The notes: generated from the sequence alone by a model not told the origin. Numbered from the stretch's first letter, positions 8,592 through 16,779 are shown. The stretch is 18,573 nt of DNA from JAZDLC01 sp043802345 (GCA_043802345.1 JAZDLC010000463.1:1-18573); one strand, 5' to 3'. Made by a program: numbers and translations.

Positions 8592-8832
8592 GATCGAACC
8601 TCCGCAAGCGCTCGACAAAGGCCAGGACGTCTCCCCGGGCGGAAAGCTCGAAAACGTCGTACTCGCTGGTGAGGCGCCGGGTCAGTTCTGCCACGCCCGC
8701 TCCCGAGAGGATCGCTTCCATGAGAGTCGCCGAGGTCCGGTTGAGGCCGAAGATCCCGCCGCTCCGCCGGTCATGCAGGAAGCCGGACTCCTCCCCAATC
8801 CTCGTCCAGATCACCTCCGATCTCAGTTTCAT
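8578..8832 (-). CDS. PqqD-like RiPP recognition element protein
   Basis: An 84-residue protein of the PqqD family. These are small winged-helix proteins that bind leader peptides or related partners and present them to modifying enzymes. The family pattern is clear: an opening VIW strand, then FLHDRRSGGIFGLNRTSATLMEAI corresponding to the usual L-x-D-x(2)-G-x(4)-L-N-x-(T/S)-A run, then an acidic-hydrophobic C-terminal helix (residues 62-82). The ATG overlaps the TGA of the TPR gene (ATGA) and has GGAGGG 7 nt upstream, so translation is coupled and strong. Being fused to nothing and sitting directly before an ATP-grasp gene, it probably recruits the substrate of that enzyme. I found no obvious short precursor-peptide gene beside it. 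Confidence 0.85.
   Translation of the reverse strand: MKLRSEVIWTRIGEESGFLHDRRSGGIFGLNRTSATLMEAILSGAGVAELTRRLTSEYDVFELSARGDVLAFVERLRRFDLVEG
8599..8603 (-). promoter_or_regulatory. Ribosome binding site of the ATP-grasp gene (inside the PqqD-like gene)
   Basis: GGAGG lies 7 nt before the TTG at 8591. It decides the start of the ATP-grasp ligase in favour of the shorter form and implies a 14-nt overlap with the PqqD-like gene. Confidence 0.7.
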
Positions 8833-10110
8833 GCCGGCACCCTCCGGTGAAGTCGCTTCTGGAGTCGCCTCGCCCTCCGGCCCTGTCCCGACCGCTCAGA
8901 CAGGCGGACGCCGAGCTCCAGAAGATCGATGTCATCGGGAGCGCCTCGCAGCGCCGCGAGGACGAGGTCCCTGGCCTCCTCGAACCGGCTCAGCTCTTCC
9001 AGGCTCCTGGCCGCGCCGATGACAGGTTCAGGCCGGTCCGGCGCCAGGCGCGCGGCCTCCTGAAACGACGAGAGAGATTCCGCGGAGCGCCCGAGCCGCT
9101 GCAGGGCCCTCCCTCGCAGCAGCGCGGCCCGCCAGCGGTCCCCCCGATCCAGTTCCGTGTCGCCGCCGAGAAGATCGAGCGCCCTCTCGTGTTCCCGGAG
9201 GACGACGTGCCCCAACACGTCGAACAGCGGATCCCGGCGGCGCAGCGACAGTTCGCCAAGCCCGCGAAGGGAGCGCTCCGACGAGGCGCGCCGGGCGAGC
9301 TCGAAAGGGGCCTCCGCCTCCTCCCGGACGCCGCTGCGGAGGATGAGTTCGGCCAGATCAAGATGTGCCGAACCATGCTCCGGCCTGATCCGGATCGCCT
9401 CCTCGAGGTGACCTCGCGCCTCCTCGGCCCGGCCCAGGGCGAGGGCGGATCGAAGGGAGGCCGCAGCCTCCTCGCAGCGCCCGAGATGCTACTGACAGAT
9501 GCCAAGCCCCTTGTGCGCGTGGATCAGTTGCGGCGAGAGGGCCACGGAAGCGCGGAACGCGTCGACCGCATGCGGGTAGTCTTTCAAGCCGTAGTAGCAC
9601 CAGCCGATCCCCGCCATGCAGTCGGCCCGGGACGATTCTGGAGCCCGGCTCCCGATTTCCGCAATCGCTCCGTCAAAGGCGGCCAGCGATTCCCCGAACC
9701 TGGAGGCATAGAAGAGGTGCCATGCCCGCACGATCGGCTCGTGGCGCCAGGCGCGCAACACGAGCAGCGCCTTCTCAGCCGGCCGGTGCCGCGGGGTTCT
9801 CTCGAGCGCGGCGAGACACCACGACTCCTGTTCGTCGGCAGATCTGTCCGCGGCGGCGGCGCGGCCCAGGAAGTAGTACGGCTCGGCCCAGCCAGGCGCG
9901 CGGCCGATCGCTTCTTCGAGGCACCGCCGGGCCTCGCCGATCCGCCCCTCGCAGAGGTACGTCGCCCCTCTCGACACCAGCATCGCCGGTTTCCAGAGAG
10001 AGAGCTTCGCCGCCCACCGCAGAGGCCTGGAGAGGTCCATATCCATCGGAACTGCAGCGTAGGAGCTCGAGGGCCTGCTCCGCCCGGAAATCGTGGTGGG
10101 GCACATTCAA
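8829..10110 (-). pseudogene. TPR-repeat protein, disrupted
   Basis: A TPR protein of about 425 residues when read across two lesions, with no catalytic domain. Helical pairs with TPR spacing recur throughout: ATYLCEGRIGEARRCLEEAI, GWCYYGLKDYPHAVDAFRASV, a unit with HLGRCEEAAASLRSAL, GHLEEAIRIRPEHGSAH, and LDLLGGDTELDRGDRWRAAL near the end. Lesion 1 is a probable frameshift near 10056-10068: VPHHDFRAEQALEL in the first frame joins YAAVPMDMDLSRPLRW in the next. Lesion 2 is an in-frame TAG at 9489-9491 between GLGICQ and HLGRCEEA. The TPR pattern expects an aromatic there, so TAC to TAG is the simplest change. Pieces open on their own are 8829-9218 and 9489-10106. TTG 10110 or GTG 10104 are possible starts. 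It ends in an ATGA overlap with the PqqD-like gene, so it probably serves as a scaffold for that system. Confidence 0.7.
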
Positions 10111-10152
10111 CCCAATGTCAACCGCCAGAGCCTGTCGAGGTTGCGCACCAGT

Positions 10153-12630
10153 TCACGGAACCTCGAGCGGAACAGGGACCGGCGCCACCTTCCAGATCTC
10201 CTCGCAATACTCGCGCATGGAACGGTCGGAGGAAAAAAAACCGCAGCGGGCGCAGTTCAGGATCGACATCCGCGTCCACCGGTCCTGATCGCGGTATGCC
10301 TCCTCCGCGCGGTCCTGACACTTGACGTACGGGCCGTAGTCCCGCAGCAGCAGGTACTCATCCCGCCGCAGCAGCGACTCGACGATCGGAGCGAACAATG
10401 TCCGGTCGCCACCGGAGAACCGGCCCTCGTTGACGGAGTCGATGACGCGGCGCAGTCCGGGGTCGGTCCGGTACGGCTCCGCCGGATCGTACCCCTTCTC
10501 CTTCAGCGCGAAGACCTGCTCGGCCGTGAGACCGAAGAGGAAGAAGTTTTCCTCCCCGACCCGCTCGCGAATCTCGATATTGGCGCCGTCCAGCGTGCCG
10601 GTGGTCAGCGCGCCATTGAGCGCAAACTTCATGTTGCCCGTGCCGGAAGCTTCCTTGCCGGCCATCGAAATCTGCTCGGAGATGTCCGCGGCGGGGTAGA
10701 TCCTCTGCGCTAGCGTGACGTTGAAGTTCGGCACGAAGACCACCTTGAGCCGGTCCGCCACGCGCGGATCCTCGTTCACCACCTTCGCAACCGCATTGAT
10801 CAGCTTGATGATCAGCTTGGCCATCTGATACCCCGGAGCGGCCTTGGCGCCGAACAGGAACGTCCGCGGCAGGAGGTCCTGTCCCGGGTCGTCCTGGATC
10901 CGGTGGAAGAGGGTCACGATGTGAAGCAGCTTGAGGAGCTGCCGCTTGTACTCGTGGAGACGCTTCACCATCACGTCGAAGACCGAATCCGGATCGATCT
11001 TGATCTTCGTCAGCTGCTCGATCACCGCCGTCAGGTCCTGCTTGTTCGCGCGCTTGACCTGGCGCCACTTCTTGCGGAACCTCGCGTCCTCGACGTACGC
11101 TTCGAGCCCGGCGAGCCGCTCCAGGTCCCGCAGCCAACCGTCACCGATCCTGGAGCTGATGAGCCGCGACAGGCGCGGATTGGACAGTCTCATGAAGCGC
11201 CGCGGCGTGACCCCGTTGGTCTTGTTGTTGAAACGCTCCGGCCACATCTCCGCGAAGTCCTTGAGCGTCCTCTCCCGCAGCAGCCTCGACTGAAGCCTGG
11301 CCACGCCGTTGACGGAAAAGCTCCCCACCGTGGCCAGGTTGGCCATGCGCACGCGCCGCTCGGACTGCTCTCCGATCAGGGACATCCGGGCGATCCTCTC
11401 CATGTCGCCGTTGAAACGAACACGCACCTTCTCCAGGAACCTCTGGTTGATGTCGTAGATGATCTCCAGGTGACGCGGCAGGAGGTGCTCGAGCAGGCTG
11501 ACGGGCCATGTCTCCAGCGCCTCGGGCAGGAGGGTGTGGCAGGTGTAGGCGAACGTCCGGGTCGTGATGTCCCAGGCCTCGCCCCACTTCACGCCGTGCA
11601 CGTCGATGAGCAGCCGCATCAGCTCGGGGATCGCCACCACCGGATGGGTGTCGTTGAGCTGAATGGCCACCTTGTCGGGGAAGGTCGCAAAGTCCCGGTT
11701 CTTGATGCGGAAGCGGCGGATGATGTCGTGCAGCGAGCAGGCAACGAAGAAGTACTGCTGCTTGAGTCGAAGCTCCCTTCCCTGGGGCGTGTTGTCGTTG
11801 GGGTAGAGCACCTTCGAGATACTTTCGGAGATGACCTTCTGCTCGACGGCCCGCGCGAAGTCGCCGGTGTCGAACAGCCGGAAGTCGAAATCCTGGGTGG
11901 CGCGCGCCCGCCACAACCGGAGCAGGTTGACCGTTCCGGTCCCGTACCCCGGGACCAGCATGTGGTACGGCTCGCCGCGAAGCGTCTGGGCGGGCGTCCA
12001 GCGCGTGCGGCTCGCGCCATCCTCGCCCAGGAAGCGCTCGGTGCGCCCACCGAAGCCCACCTCCACCATGTCATCCGGTTGCTCGAACTCCCACGGGTTG
12101 CCGAAGGCCAGCCAGTCGTCCGGCCCCTCCACCTGCCAGCCGTCCTCGATTCTCTGCTTGAAGATTCCGAACTCGTAGCGGATTCCGTAGCCGACAGCAG
12201 GGATGTCGAGCGTGGCCAGGGAGTCGAGAAAGCAGGCCGCCAGCCGGCCAAGCCCTCCGTTTCCCAGCCCCGGTTCGCGGTCGAACTCGACGAACTCCTC
12301 GAACTCGTACCCCGCTTCCTTCAGGACGCGCCGGGCCAGCCGCTCGGTCCCGGTGTAGAGCAGGTTCTGTGGCAACTGCCTGCCGAGCAGGTACTCCGCC
12401 GAAAGATAGTAGACGAACTTCGGATTGGCTGCGAAGTGAGCTTCCGTGGTCCGGAGCCAGCGCTCGATGAGGTAGTTCCGGACGGTGAGGCTCAGCACCG
12501 AGTACCCATCCGCCAGGCTCGCCGATTGGATCGCCGATCCTCGCGTGTGGTAGAGGTTGAGAAGCATCGTCCGACGGAAATCGGCCCTGGTCTTCCTGGG
12601 TCCGAGCGGCCTGGATGGAGCGTCAGCCAT
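10153..12630 (-). CDS. glgP: Glycogen/maltodextrin phosphorylase
   Basis: Cytoplasmic GT35 phosphorylase of 825 residues that releases glucose-1-phosphate from glycogen or maltodextrins. It is close to the usual bacterial length. Recognisable blocks in order are YYLSAEYLLGR, EPGLGNGGLGRLAACFLDS, AVGYGIRYEFGIF, the QLNDTHP segment, FNNKTNGVTPRRF, VKRLHEYKRQLL, the acceptor-phosphate region FVPNFNVTLAQRIYPAADIS, and the PLP-lysine motif GTGNMKF with Lys668. ATG 12630 (MADAPS) is chosen over the longer ATG 12672 because AAAGGTG lies about 8 nt before it and family homology begins shortly after. The C-terminus ends in the usual FSSDR-x(3)-EY block but with unusual cysteines (NCARCGFFSS). It is the first gene of the long minus-strand run, with 42 nt or more before the TPR start. 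The enzyme call is secure; its metabolic link to the genes behind it is unknown. Confidence 0.95.
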   Translation of the reverse strand: MADAPSRPLGPRKTRADFRRTMLLNLYHTRGSAIQSASLADGYSVLSLTVRNYLIERWLRTTEAHFAANPKFVYYLSAEYLLGRQLPQNLLYTGTERLARRVLKEAGYEFEEFVEFDREPGLGNGGLGRLAACFLDSLATLDIPAVGYGIRYEFGIFKQRIEDGWQVEGPDDWLAFGNPWEFEQPDDMVEVGFGGRTERFLGEDGASRTRWTPAQTLRGEPYHMLVPGYGTGTVNLLRLWRARATQDFDFRLFDTGDFARAVEQKVISESISKVLYPNDNTPQGRELRLKQQYFFVACSLHDIIRRFRIKNRDFATFPDKVAIQLNDTHPVVAIPELMRLLIDVHGVKWGEAWDITTRTFAYTCHTLLPEALETWPVSLLEHLLPRHLEIIYDINQRFLEKVRVRFNGDMERIARMSLIGEQSERRVRMANLATVGSFSVNGVARLQSRLLRERTLKDFAEMWPERFNNKTNGVTPRRFMRLSNPRLSRLISSRIGDGWLRDLERLAGLEAYVEDARFRKKWRQVKRANKQDLTAVIEQLTKIKIDPDSVFDVMVKRLHEYKRQLLKLLHIVTLFHRIQDDPGQDLLPRTFLFGAKAAPGYQMAKLIIKLINAVAKVVNEDPRVADRLKVVFVPNFNVTLAQRIYPAADISEQISMAGKEASGTGNMKFALNGALTTGTLDGANIEIRERVGEENFFLFGLTAEQVFALKEKGYDPAEPYRTDPGLRRVIDSVNEGRFSGGDRTLFAPIVESLLRRDEYLLLRDYGPYVKCQDRAEEAYRDQDRWTRMSILNCARCGFFSSDRSMREYCEEIWKVAPVPVPLEVP

Positions 12631-12840
12631 CGCGGGAGCACCTTTGCGAACGAGTTGGCGGTTTGGCACCATAGTCTACGATCTCGCAAGCGGTTGGAAC
12701 CTGCCTCGTGAGAGGCGGGAACATGTCCAATGGATGGATGGCGCGCGCCGGGCCGGGTGCGACCACCCTCCTCTGCTGGCGCGCCGTCTCGTTTCTCCGT
12801 ATATAGGAGGCTCGCTCGACCGGGACGTGCCAGGAGGCTC
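12631..12840. promoter_or_regulatory. Divergent intergenic region between the phosphorylase and SQR-like genes
   Basis: This 210-bp region must hold promoters for both divergent transcription units. I see no consensus sigma-70 pair. TATATA at 12800-12805 is a weak -10 candidate for the plus strand with no matching -35. An inverted repeat (CCTGCCTC, GTGA loop, GAGGCGGG) lies at 12700-12719 and could be an operator. AGGAGGCTC occurs twice, at 12805-12813 and 12832-12840, the second directly before the SQR-like ATG. Confidence 0.4.
12700..12719. repeat. Short inverted repeat in the divergent promoter region
   Basis: Arms of 8 bp (GCCTC/GAGGC core extended by a T-G and two C-G pairs) flank a GTGA loop. 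There is no T-run, so it is not a terminator. Its place midway between divergent genes suits a regulator binding site, but a chance hairpin in GC-rich DNA is possible. Confidence 0.35.
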
Positions 12841-13959
12841 ATGGACAGGCGTGTGGTGGTGATCGGAGGCGGGGCCGGCGGAATCGTCGCGGCCAACCGT
12901 CTCGCGCGCCGGGACAGCCATCTCGAAGTCATCGTGCTCGACGGACACGGCGACCACATCTACCAGCCCGGTCTGCTGCGCGTGCCGCTGGGCGGGCGGC
13001 GGTTGGAGTCGCTCACGCGGGATCTCCACGGCCTCCTCGACCGGCGGGTCCAGCTACAGGTCGAGCGGGCCGCCGGCATCGATCCGGACGCGCGCATCAT
13101 CGAGCTCGAGGGAGGCTCGAAGATGCCTTTTGATTTCCTCGTGCTCGCGACCGGTTCACGCGTCGATCCCGACCTGATCCCGGGCTTTCGTGACGCCGCG
13201 TGCCACTTCCACTGCCAGCGCAGGGCGGTGGCTCTCGCGGAGACGCTCTCCGCCTTTCGCGGGGGAGACCTGGTGGTCGGAGCGACACGCCTGCCGTACA
13301 AGTGTCCGGTCGCGCCGATCGAGATGGCCCTGCTGCTCGATGAACACCTCTCGCGGGACGGGCGGCGCGCGAAGACCAGGATCCACTTCGTTTATCCCCT
13401 TCCAAGGGCCAGTGAACTGGAGGCGGTAGCGGACCTCGCCGAGAGTCTGTTCGAAGAGAGGGGCATCCACCGGCACACTCCGTTCGAGGTCGCCTCCATC
13501 GACCCGGCAGGCCGCGTGCTTCACTCCAGCGACGGGACGCGCCTCCCGTTCGATCTCCTGATGCTCGTTCCGCCCCACCAGTGCGCGCCGGCGCTCCGGA
13601 ATTCCGGACTTGTCGGCAAGAGCGGATTCGTGCCGACGGACGCGAAGACCTTGAAGGTGATGGATGGCATCTACGCAATCGGGGACAACGCCGACTTGCC
13701 GGTGCCGAAGCTGGCGTCGGGCGCGGTGCTCCAGGCGAAGACCGTGGTCCGGAACCTGCGCTCCGAACTCGCAGGGAACTCCGCGACGGACGCATACGAC
13801 GGACGCACGTCGTGCTTCATCGAGACTGGTTTCGGACGGACCGCCCTGGTGAAGACTGCGTACGACAGGCCGCCAACGCTGCAGCAGCCGAACAGACTGA
13901 ACACCGTCCGCAAGCGGCTTATCAACCAATTCTATTTCTGGCGCGCAGCCAGGTTATAG
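12841..13959 (+). CDS. Sulfide:quinone oxidoreductase-like FAD flavoprotein
   Basis: A 372-residue protein of the SQR/flavocytochrome c sulfide dehydrogenase group, expected to oxidise sulfide (or a related donor) and reduce quinone at the membrane surface. Residues 4-17 are the FAD-binding VVVIGGGAGGIVAA motif. LVLATGSR is at 100-107, and the second FAD motif MDGIYAIGDNADLP at 274-287. Three cysteine regions match those used in SQR catalysis: CHFHC (Cys121/Cys125), YKCPVAPIE (Cys155) and SCFIETG (Cys325). Retention of all three sites favours SQR over an NADH dehydrogenase. The C-terminus is short and aromatic/basic (FYFWRAARL), which could aid membrane contact. AGGAGG lies 3 nt before ATG 12841, a tight spacing, but homology from residue 4 supports this start. 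SQR type is not determined. Confidence 0.82.
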   Translation: MDRRVVVIGGGAGGIVAANRLARRDSHLEVIVLDGHGDHIYQPGLLRVPLGGRRLESLTRDLHGLLDRRVQLQVERAAGIDPDARIIELEGGSKMPFDFLVLATGSRVDPDLIPGFRDAACHFHCQRRAVALAETLSAFRGGDLVVGATRLPYKCPVAPIEMALLLDEHLSRDGRRAKTRIHFVYPLPRASELEAVADLAESLFEERGIHRHTPFEVASIDPAGRVLHSSDGTRLPFDLLMLVPPHQCAPALRNSGLVGKSGFVPTDAKTLKVMDGIYAIGDNADLPVPKLASGAVLQAKTVVRNLRSELAGNSATDAYDGRTSCFIETGFGRTALVKTAYDRPPTLQQPNRLNTVRKRLINQFYFWRAARL

Positions 13960-14110
13960 CTGGTTCCCGTCAACGTGAATCTTGCGCGAAACATCCATCA
14001 AATGGCCGCGTGGAATCGCACTGATGACGCGCTTCCATCTGGGAATTCGCAGGGTCAGGTTCTATGCTCTGTGCTTCCCTTGCCTTCGTTGGTTGAGAAA
14101 GGATGAACGG
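13960..14110 (+). promoter_or_regulatory. Leader region of the molybdoenzyme operon
   Basis: This 151-bp gap is less GC-rich than its surroundings. AAAGGA (14098-14103) sits 7 nt before ATG 14111 and fixes the start of the catalytic subunit. CTATGCT around 14062 is a possible -10 but I see no clear -35. No terminator for the SQR-like gene is visible, so read-through from it is possible. Confidence 0.4.
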
Positions 14111-16771
14111 ATGGTCACGAGTACCAAGGAAGATGTCTGGATCCCCACATGTTGCGGGCAGTGCTACTGCATGTGCGGCATCAAGGTGCGGCGTCAGAAT
14201 GGCATCGTGACCGAGATCGAGGGGAACCCCGACGCTCCCACAGGACGCGGTTCGATTTGCCCCAAAGGTCTCGCCGGAGCACAGTTGCTGTACGACCCGT
14301 ACCGCGTGAACTTCCCGCTGAAGCGGACCAACCCCGAGAAGGGGTTGAAGGCGGACGCGAAGTGGAAGCGCATCTCCTGGGACGAGGCGCTCGATACGAT
14401 CTGCCGGAAGCTGAAGGAGTGCCAGGAGCGCGACCCGCGCGGACTGTACTTCCAGGCCACGACCACGCAGGCGTCCGAGATCCGCTTCGGCGTCATCGGT
14501 TTCATGAAGGGATTCGGCACTCCGAACTACTGGGTTTCCGGCGGTGGCCTCCACTGCGGCAACGGCGCCCACTTCATGAACGGGATCATGCACATGGCAT
14601 GGTCGATCATCCCCGACTTCGCCCATTCCAACTACACGCTGAACTTCGGATGCTCGAAGGGACATGGCGCCGGCCACTCGGCCGTGATGAACGCCACCCA
14701 GGCTGCCGACGCTCGCGTCCGCGGCAACAAGAACGTCGTCTTCGACCCGTTCCAGAGCGCTCAGGCCTCGAAGGCGTGGGAATGGGTGCCGATCCGGGTC
14801 GGCACCGATGGCGCGCTGGCGCTCGGACTCGTCAACTCTCTCCTGAACGATCACGGGATCTGGGACGCCGAGTACCTGTCGTACAAGACCAACGCCCCGT
14901 ATCTGATTCGTCCGTCAGATGGACGGTACAAGCGTGACGACGAGACCAACAAGCCGCTGGTCTGGGACCTGGCCGACAACTGCCCCAAGGTTCATGACGA
15001 TCCGTCGATCACCCGGGTGCAGTACGAGGACACGGCCCACGAGGTCGCTTTGGAAGGAACCTTCACGGTTCAGGGGGTCGAAGGGTGCAAGCCGGGCTTC
15101 GAACTGCTCAAGGAGCACGTGAAGAAGTACACCCCCGAGTACGTCTCGAAGATCACCTGGGTTCCGGCGAAAACGATCACCCGTGTCGCCAAGGAGTTCG
15201 GTGAAGCGGCGGAGATCGGCTCCACCGTGACCATCGAAACGGACGAGGGTCCGAAGAAGATCCCGCGGCGCCCCGTGGGCACGCACTTCTTCCGCGGTTC
15301 GCAGGGCCACGTCAACTCAGGCTGGACCTGTCTCTCGATCGACATGGTCAACCACATCGTCGGCGCGGCCGATACCTACGGCGCAGCACTAGGACTGGGC
15401 GCCGCGGTCAACGGCGGCTACAAGGGCACCGGCAAGCCGTACCAGATGCCGTACCCCTGCCCCGACGGCCTGATGGTCGCCGGCGCCTGGGTGTACGACC
15501 ACCTGCCGTACCCGCTGCACGAGCCGAGGCCGCCACAACGGCTCGACCTGCACGACATGTTCCCCACGTCGATCTACAACGCCCTCACGATCATGTCCCC
15601 GAAGTGGTTCGATCTGCTCGAGCAGTTCAAGATCCCGTACCGGCCCGACGTGATGATCAACTTCGGATCGAATTCGGTCATGACGATGGGGAACGCCGAG
15701 GTGGTGACCGAAAACTTCCTGAAGAAGTTCGGGTTCATCTTCTCGTTCCAGCTCTACATCACCGAGTTCGAGGACGCGGTCGCCGACATCATCCTGCCCG
15801 ACACCTGCTACCTCGAGCGGTTCACGCCCGCCGTCAGCTTCCCTTCCACCTTCTCCCATCCGCAGGGCGAGGACGACTGGGGCTGGACGATCCGGCAGCC
15901 GGTCGTCGAGCCGATGTACGAGCGGCGTGACTTCAATGTGGTCATGCTGGACATCTGCAAGCGGCTCGGCATCACCGGCAAGTACATGAAGGGCCTGAAC
16001 GACTCGATTCCGATCCGCTACGGCGGCCCGATGGACGAGGAAAACAAGCTCTGCGAGGATGGCAGCATCGAGCACACCTGGGAGGATATTTGCGACCGGC
16101 TCGTCAGGGACCGCTTCGGCAACGAACACGACCTCGAGTACTTCAAGAAGCGCGGCGTCTTCACCTGGCCCAAGAGGAAGGAGGATGTCTACTGGAAGTG
16201 GTTCCAGCCCGTCAGGGTTCCGATCTACTTCGAGTACTTCATCGACGGCGGTGAAAAGATCACCAAGCTGTGCGAGTCGTTCGGGGCGCACGACTTCCTC
16301 GACTGGTCGAGGTTCAAGGCCCTGGCCGACTGGTACCCCTGTCCGACCCATGGGGACGACAAGCCCGAATACGACATGCACACCTTCTACTGGCGCGCGA
16401 TCATGCACTGCAACTCGCTGACCCAGCAGAACCCCTGGCTGGACGAGCTGTCCGAGGAGGATCCGTACGTATACGGCCTCCAGATGCACCGCAAGACCGC
16501 CAAGGAAAAGGGTATTTCGGAGGGTGACAAGGTCTGGCTGGAGAATCCGGAAGGTCACAAGGTGAGAGGCTGGGTCGCCCTGACCGACGGCATCGAGCCG
16601 CACCACATCGCGGTGGCGGCCGTCGCCGGCCACTGGACCGAGTACCAGCCGATCGCGAAAGACAAGGGCACCTTCTTCAACGACCTGGTGGAGATGGACA
16701 AGGAGCACACCGACCCCCTGACCCTGAACCAGGACATCTGCTGCCGGGTCAAGGTCTACAAGGCCGAGTAG
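14111..16771 (+). CDS. Molybdopterin oxidoreductase catalytic subunit (DMSO reductase family), no Tat signal
   Basis: An 886-residue catalytic subunit binding a bis-MGD molybdenum (or tungsten) cofactor and one [4Fe-4S] cluster. The cluster site is C-x2-C-x3-C-x27-C with Cys15, 18, 22 and 50, the last in GSICPKG. Cys149 in GGLHCGNG falls where this family places its metal ligand. Later blocks include the dinucleotide-binding stretch around FGSNSVMTMGNAE, and a C-terminal beta-barrel domain with GDKVWLENPEGHKVRGW. The family's usual twin-arginine signal is absent with this start, so the subunit should stay in the cytoplasm. It begins a tight operon with a ferredoxin-like subunit and an NrfD-type anchor, the PsrABC/SoeABC layout. 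The SQR-like gene upstream suggests sulfur chemistry, for example sulfite oxidation or polysulfide reduction. That is inference; arsenic, selenium or other oxyanions are not excluded. Confidence 0.88.
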   Translation: MVTSTKEDVWIPTCCGQCYCMCGIKVRRQNGIVTEIEGNPDAPTGRGSICPKGLAGAQLLYDPYRVNFPLKRTNPEKGLKADAKWKRISWDEALDTICRKLKECQERDPRGLYFQATTTQASEIRFGVIGFMKGFGTPNYWVSGGGLHCGNGAHFMNGIMHMAWSIIPDFAHSNYTLNFGCSKGHGAGHSAVMNATQAADARVRGNKNVVFDPFQSAQASKAWEWVPIRVGTDGALALGLVNSLLNDHGIWDAEYLSYKTNAPYLIRPSDGRYKRDDETNKPLVWDLADNCPKVHDDPSITRVQYEDTAHEVALEGTFTVQGVEGCKPGFELLKEHVKKYTPEYVSKITWVPAKTITRVAKEFGEAAEIGSTVTIETDEGPKKIPRRPVGTHFFRGSQGHVNSGWTCLSIDMVNHIVGAADTYGAALGLGAAVNGGYKGTGKPYQMPYPCPDGLMVAGAWVYDHLPYPLHEPRPPQRLDLHDMFPTSIYNALTIMSPKWFDLLEQFKIPYRPDVMINFGSNSVMTMGNAEVVTENFLKKFGFIFSFQLYITEFEDAVADIILPDTCYLERFTPAVSFPSTFSHPQGEDDWGWTIRQPVVEPMYERRDFNVVMLDICKRLGITGKYMKGLNDSIPIRYGGPMDEENKLCEDGSIEHTWEDICDRLVRDRFGNEHDLEYFKKRGVFTWPKRKEDVYWKWFQPVRVPIYFEYFIDGGEKITKLCESFGAHDFLDWSRFKALADWYPCPTHGDDKPEYDMHTFYWRAIMHCNSLTQQNPWLDELSEEDPYVYGLQMHRKTAKEKGISEGDKVWLENPEGHKVRGWVALTDGIEPHHIAVAAVAGHWTEYQPIAKDKGTFFNDLVEMDKEHTDPLTLNQDICCRVKVYKAE

Positions 16772-16772
16772 C

Positions 16773-16779
16773 AAGGAGG
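16773..16779 (+). promoter_or_regulatory. Strong ribosome binding site of the Fe-S subunit
   Basis: AAGGAGG is a full match to the anti-Shine-Dalgarno consensus, 8 nt before ATG 16788 and 1 nt after the catalytic-subunit stop. It is much stronger than the sites of neighbouring genes and points to high expression of this subunit. Confidence 0.8.

Noticed and set aside
9480..9500. Pyrrolysine at the TAG of the TPR protein, prompted by the PylC-like ATP-grasp gene nearby
   Set aside because: No pylB, pylD, pylS or pylT is visible, the residue is structural, and a single TAC to TAG change explains it.
8847..10325. 492-codon plus-strand open frame opposite the TPR gene
   Set aside because: I considered it because the minus-strand gene is broken, but the minus strand has clear TPR periodicity across the breaks, and this frame is Arg/Pro-rich and featureless.
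10903..12711. 602-codon plus-strand open frame opposite glycogen phosphorylase
   Set aside because: Antisense shadow of a highly conserved enzyme; no motif of its own.
12730..12840. Longer start for the SQR-like protein
   Set aside because: The extra 37 residues are Arg/Pro-rich, and the FAD motif begins at residue 4 from ATG 12841, as usual for the family.
13982..14110. N-terminal extension of the molybdoenzyme as a Tat signal (GIRRVRFYALCF)
   Set aside because: It lacks the S-R-R-x-F-L-K pattern and a proper hydrophobic core, and the good ribosome binding site favours ATG 14111.
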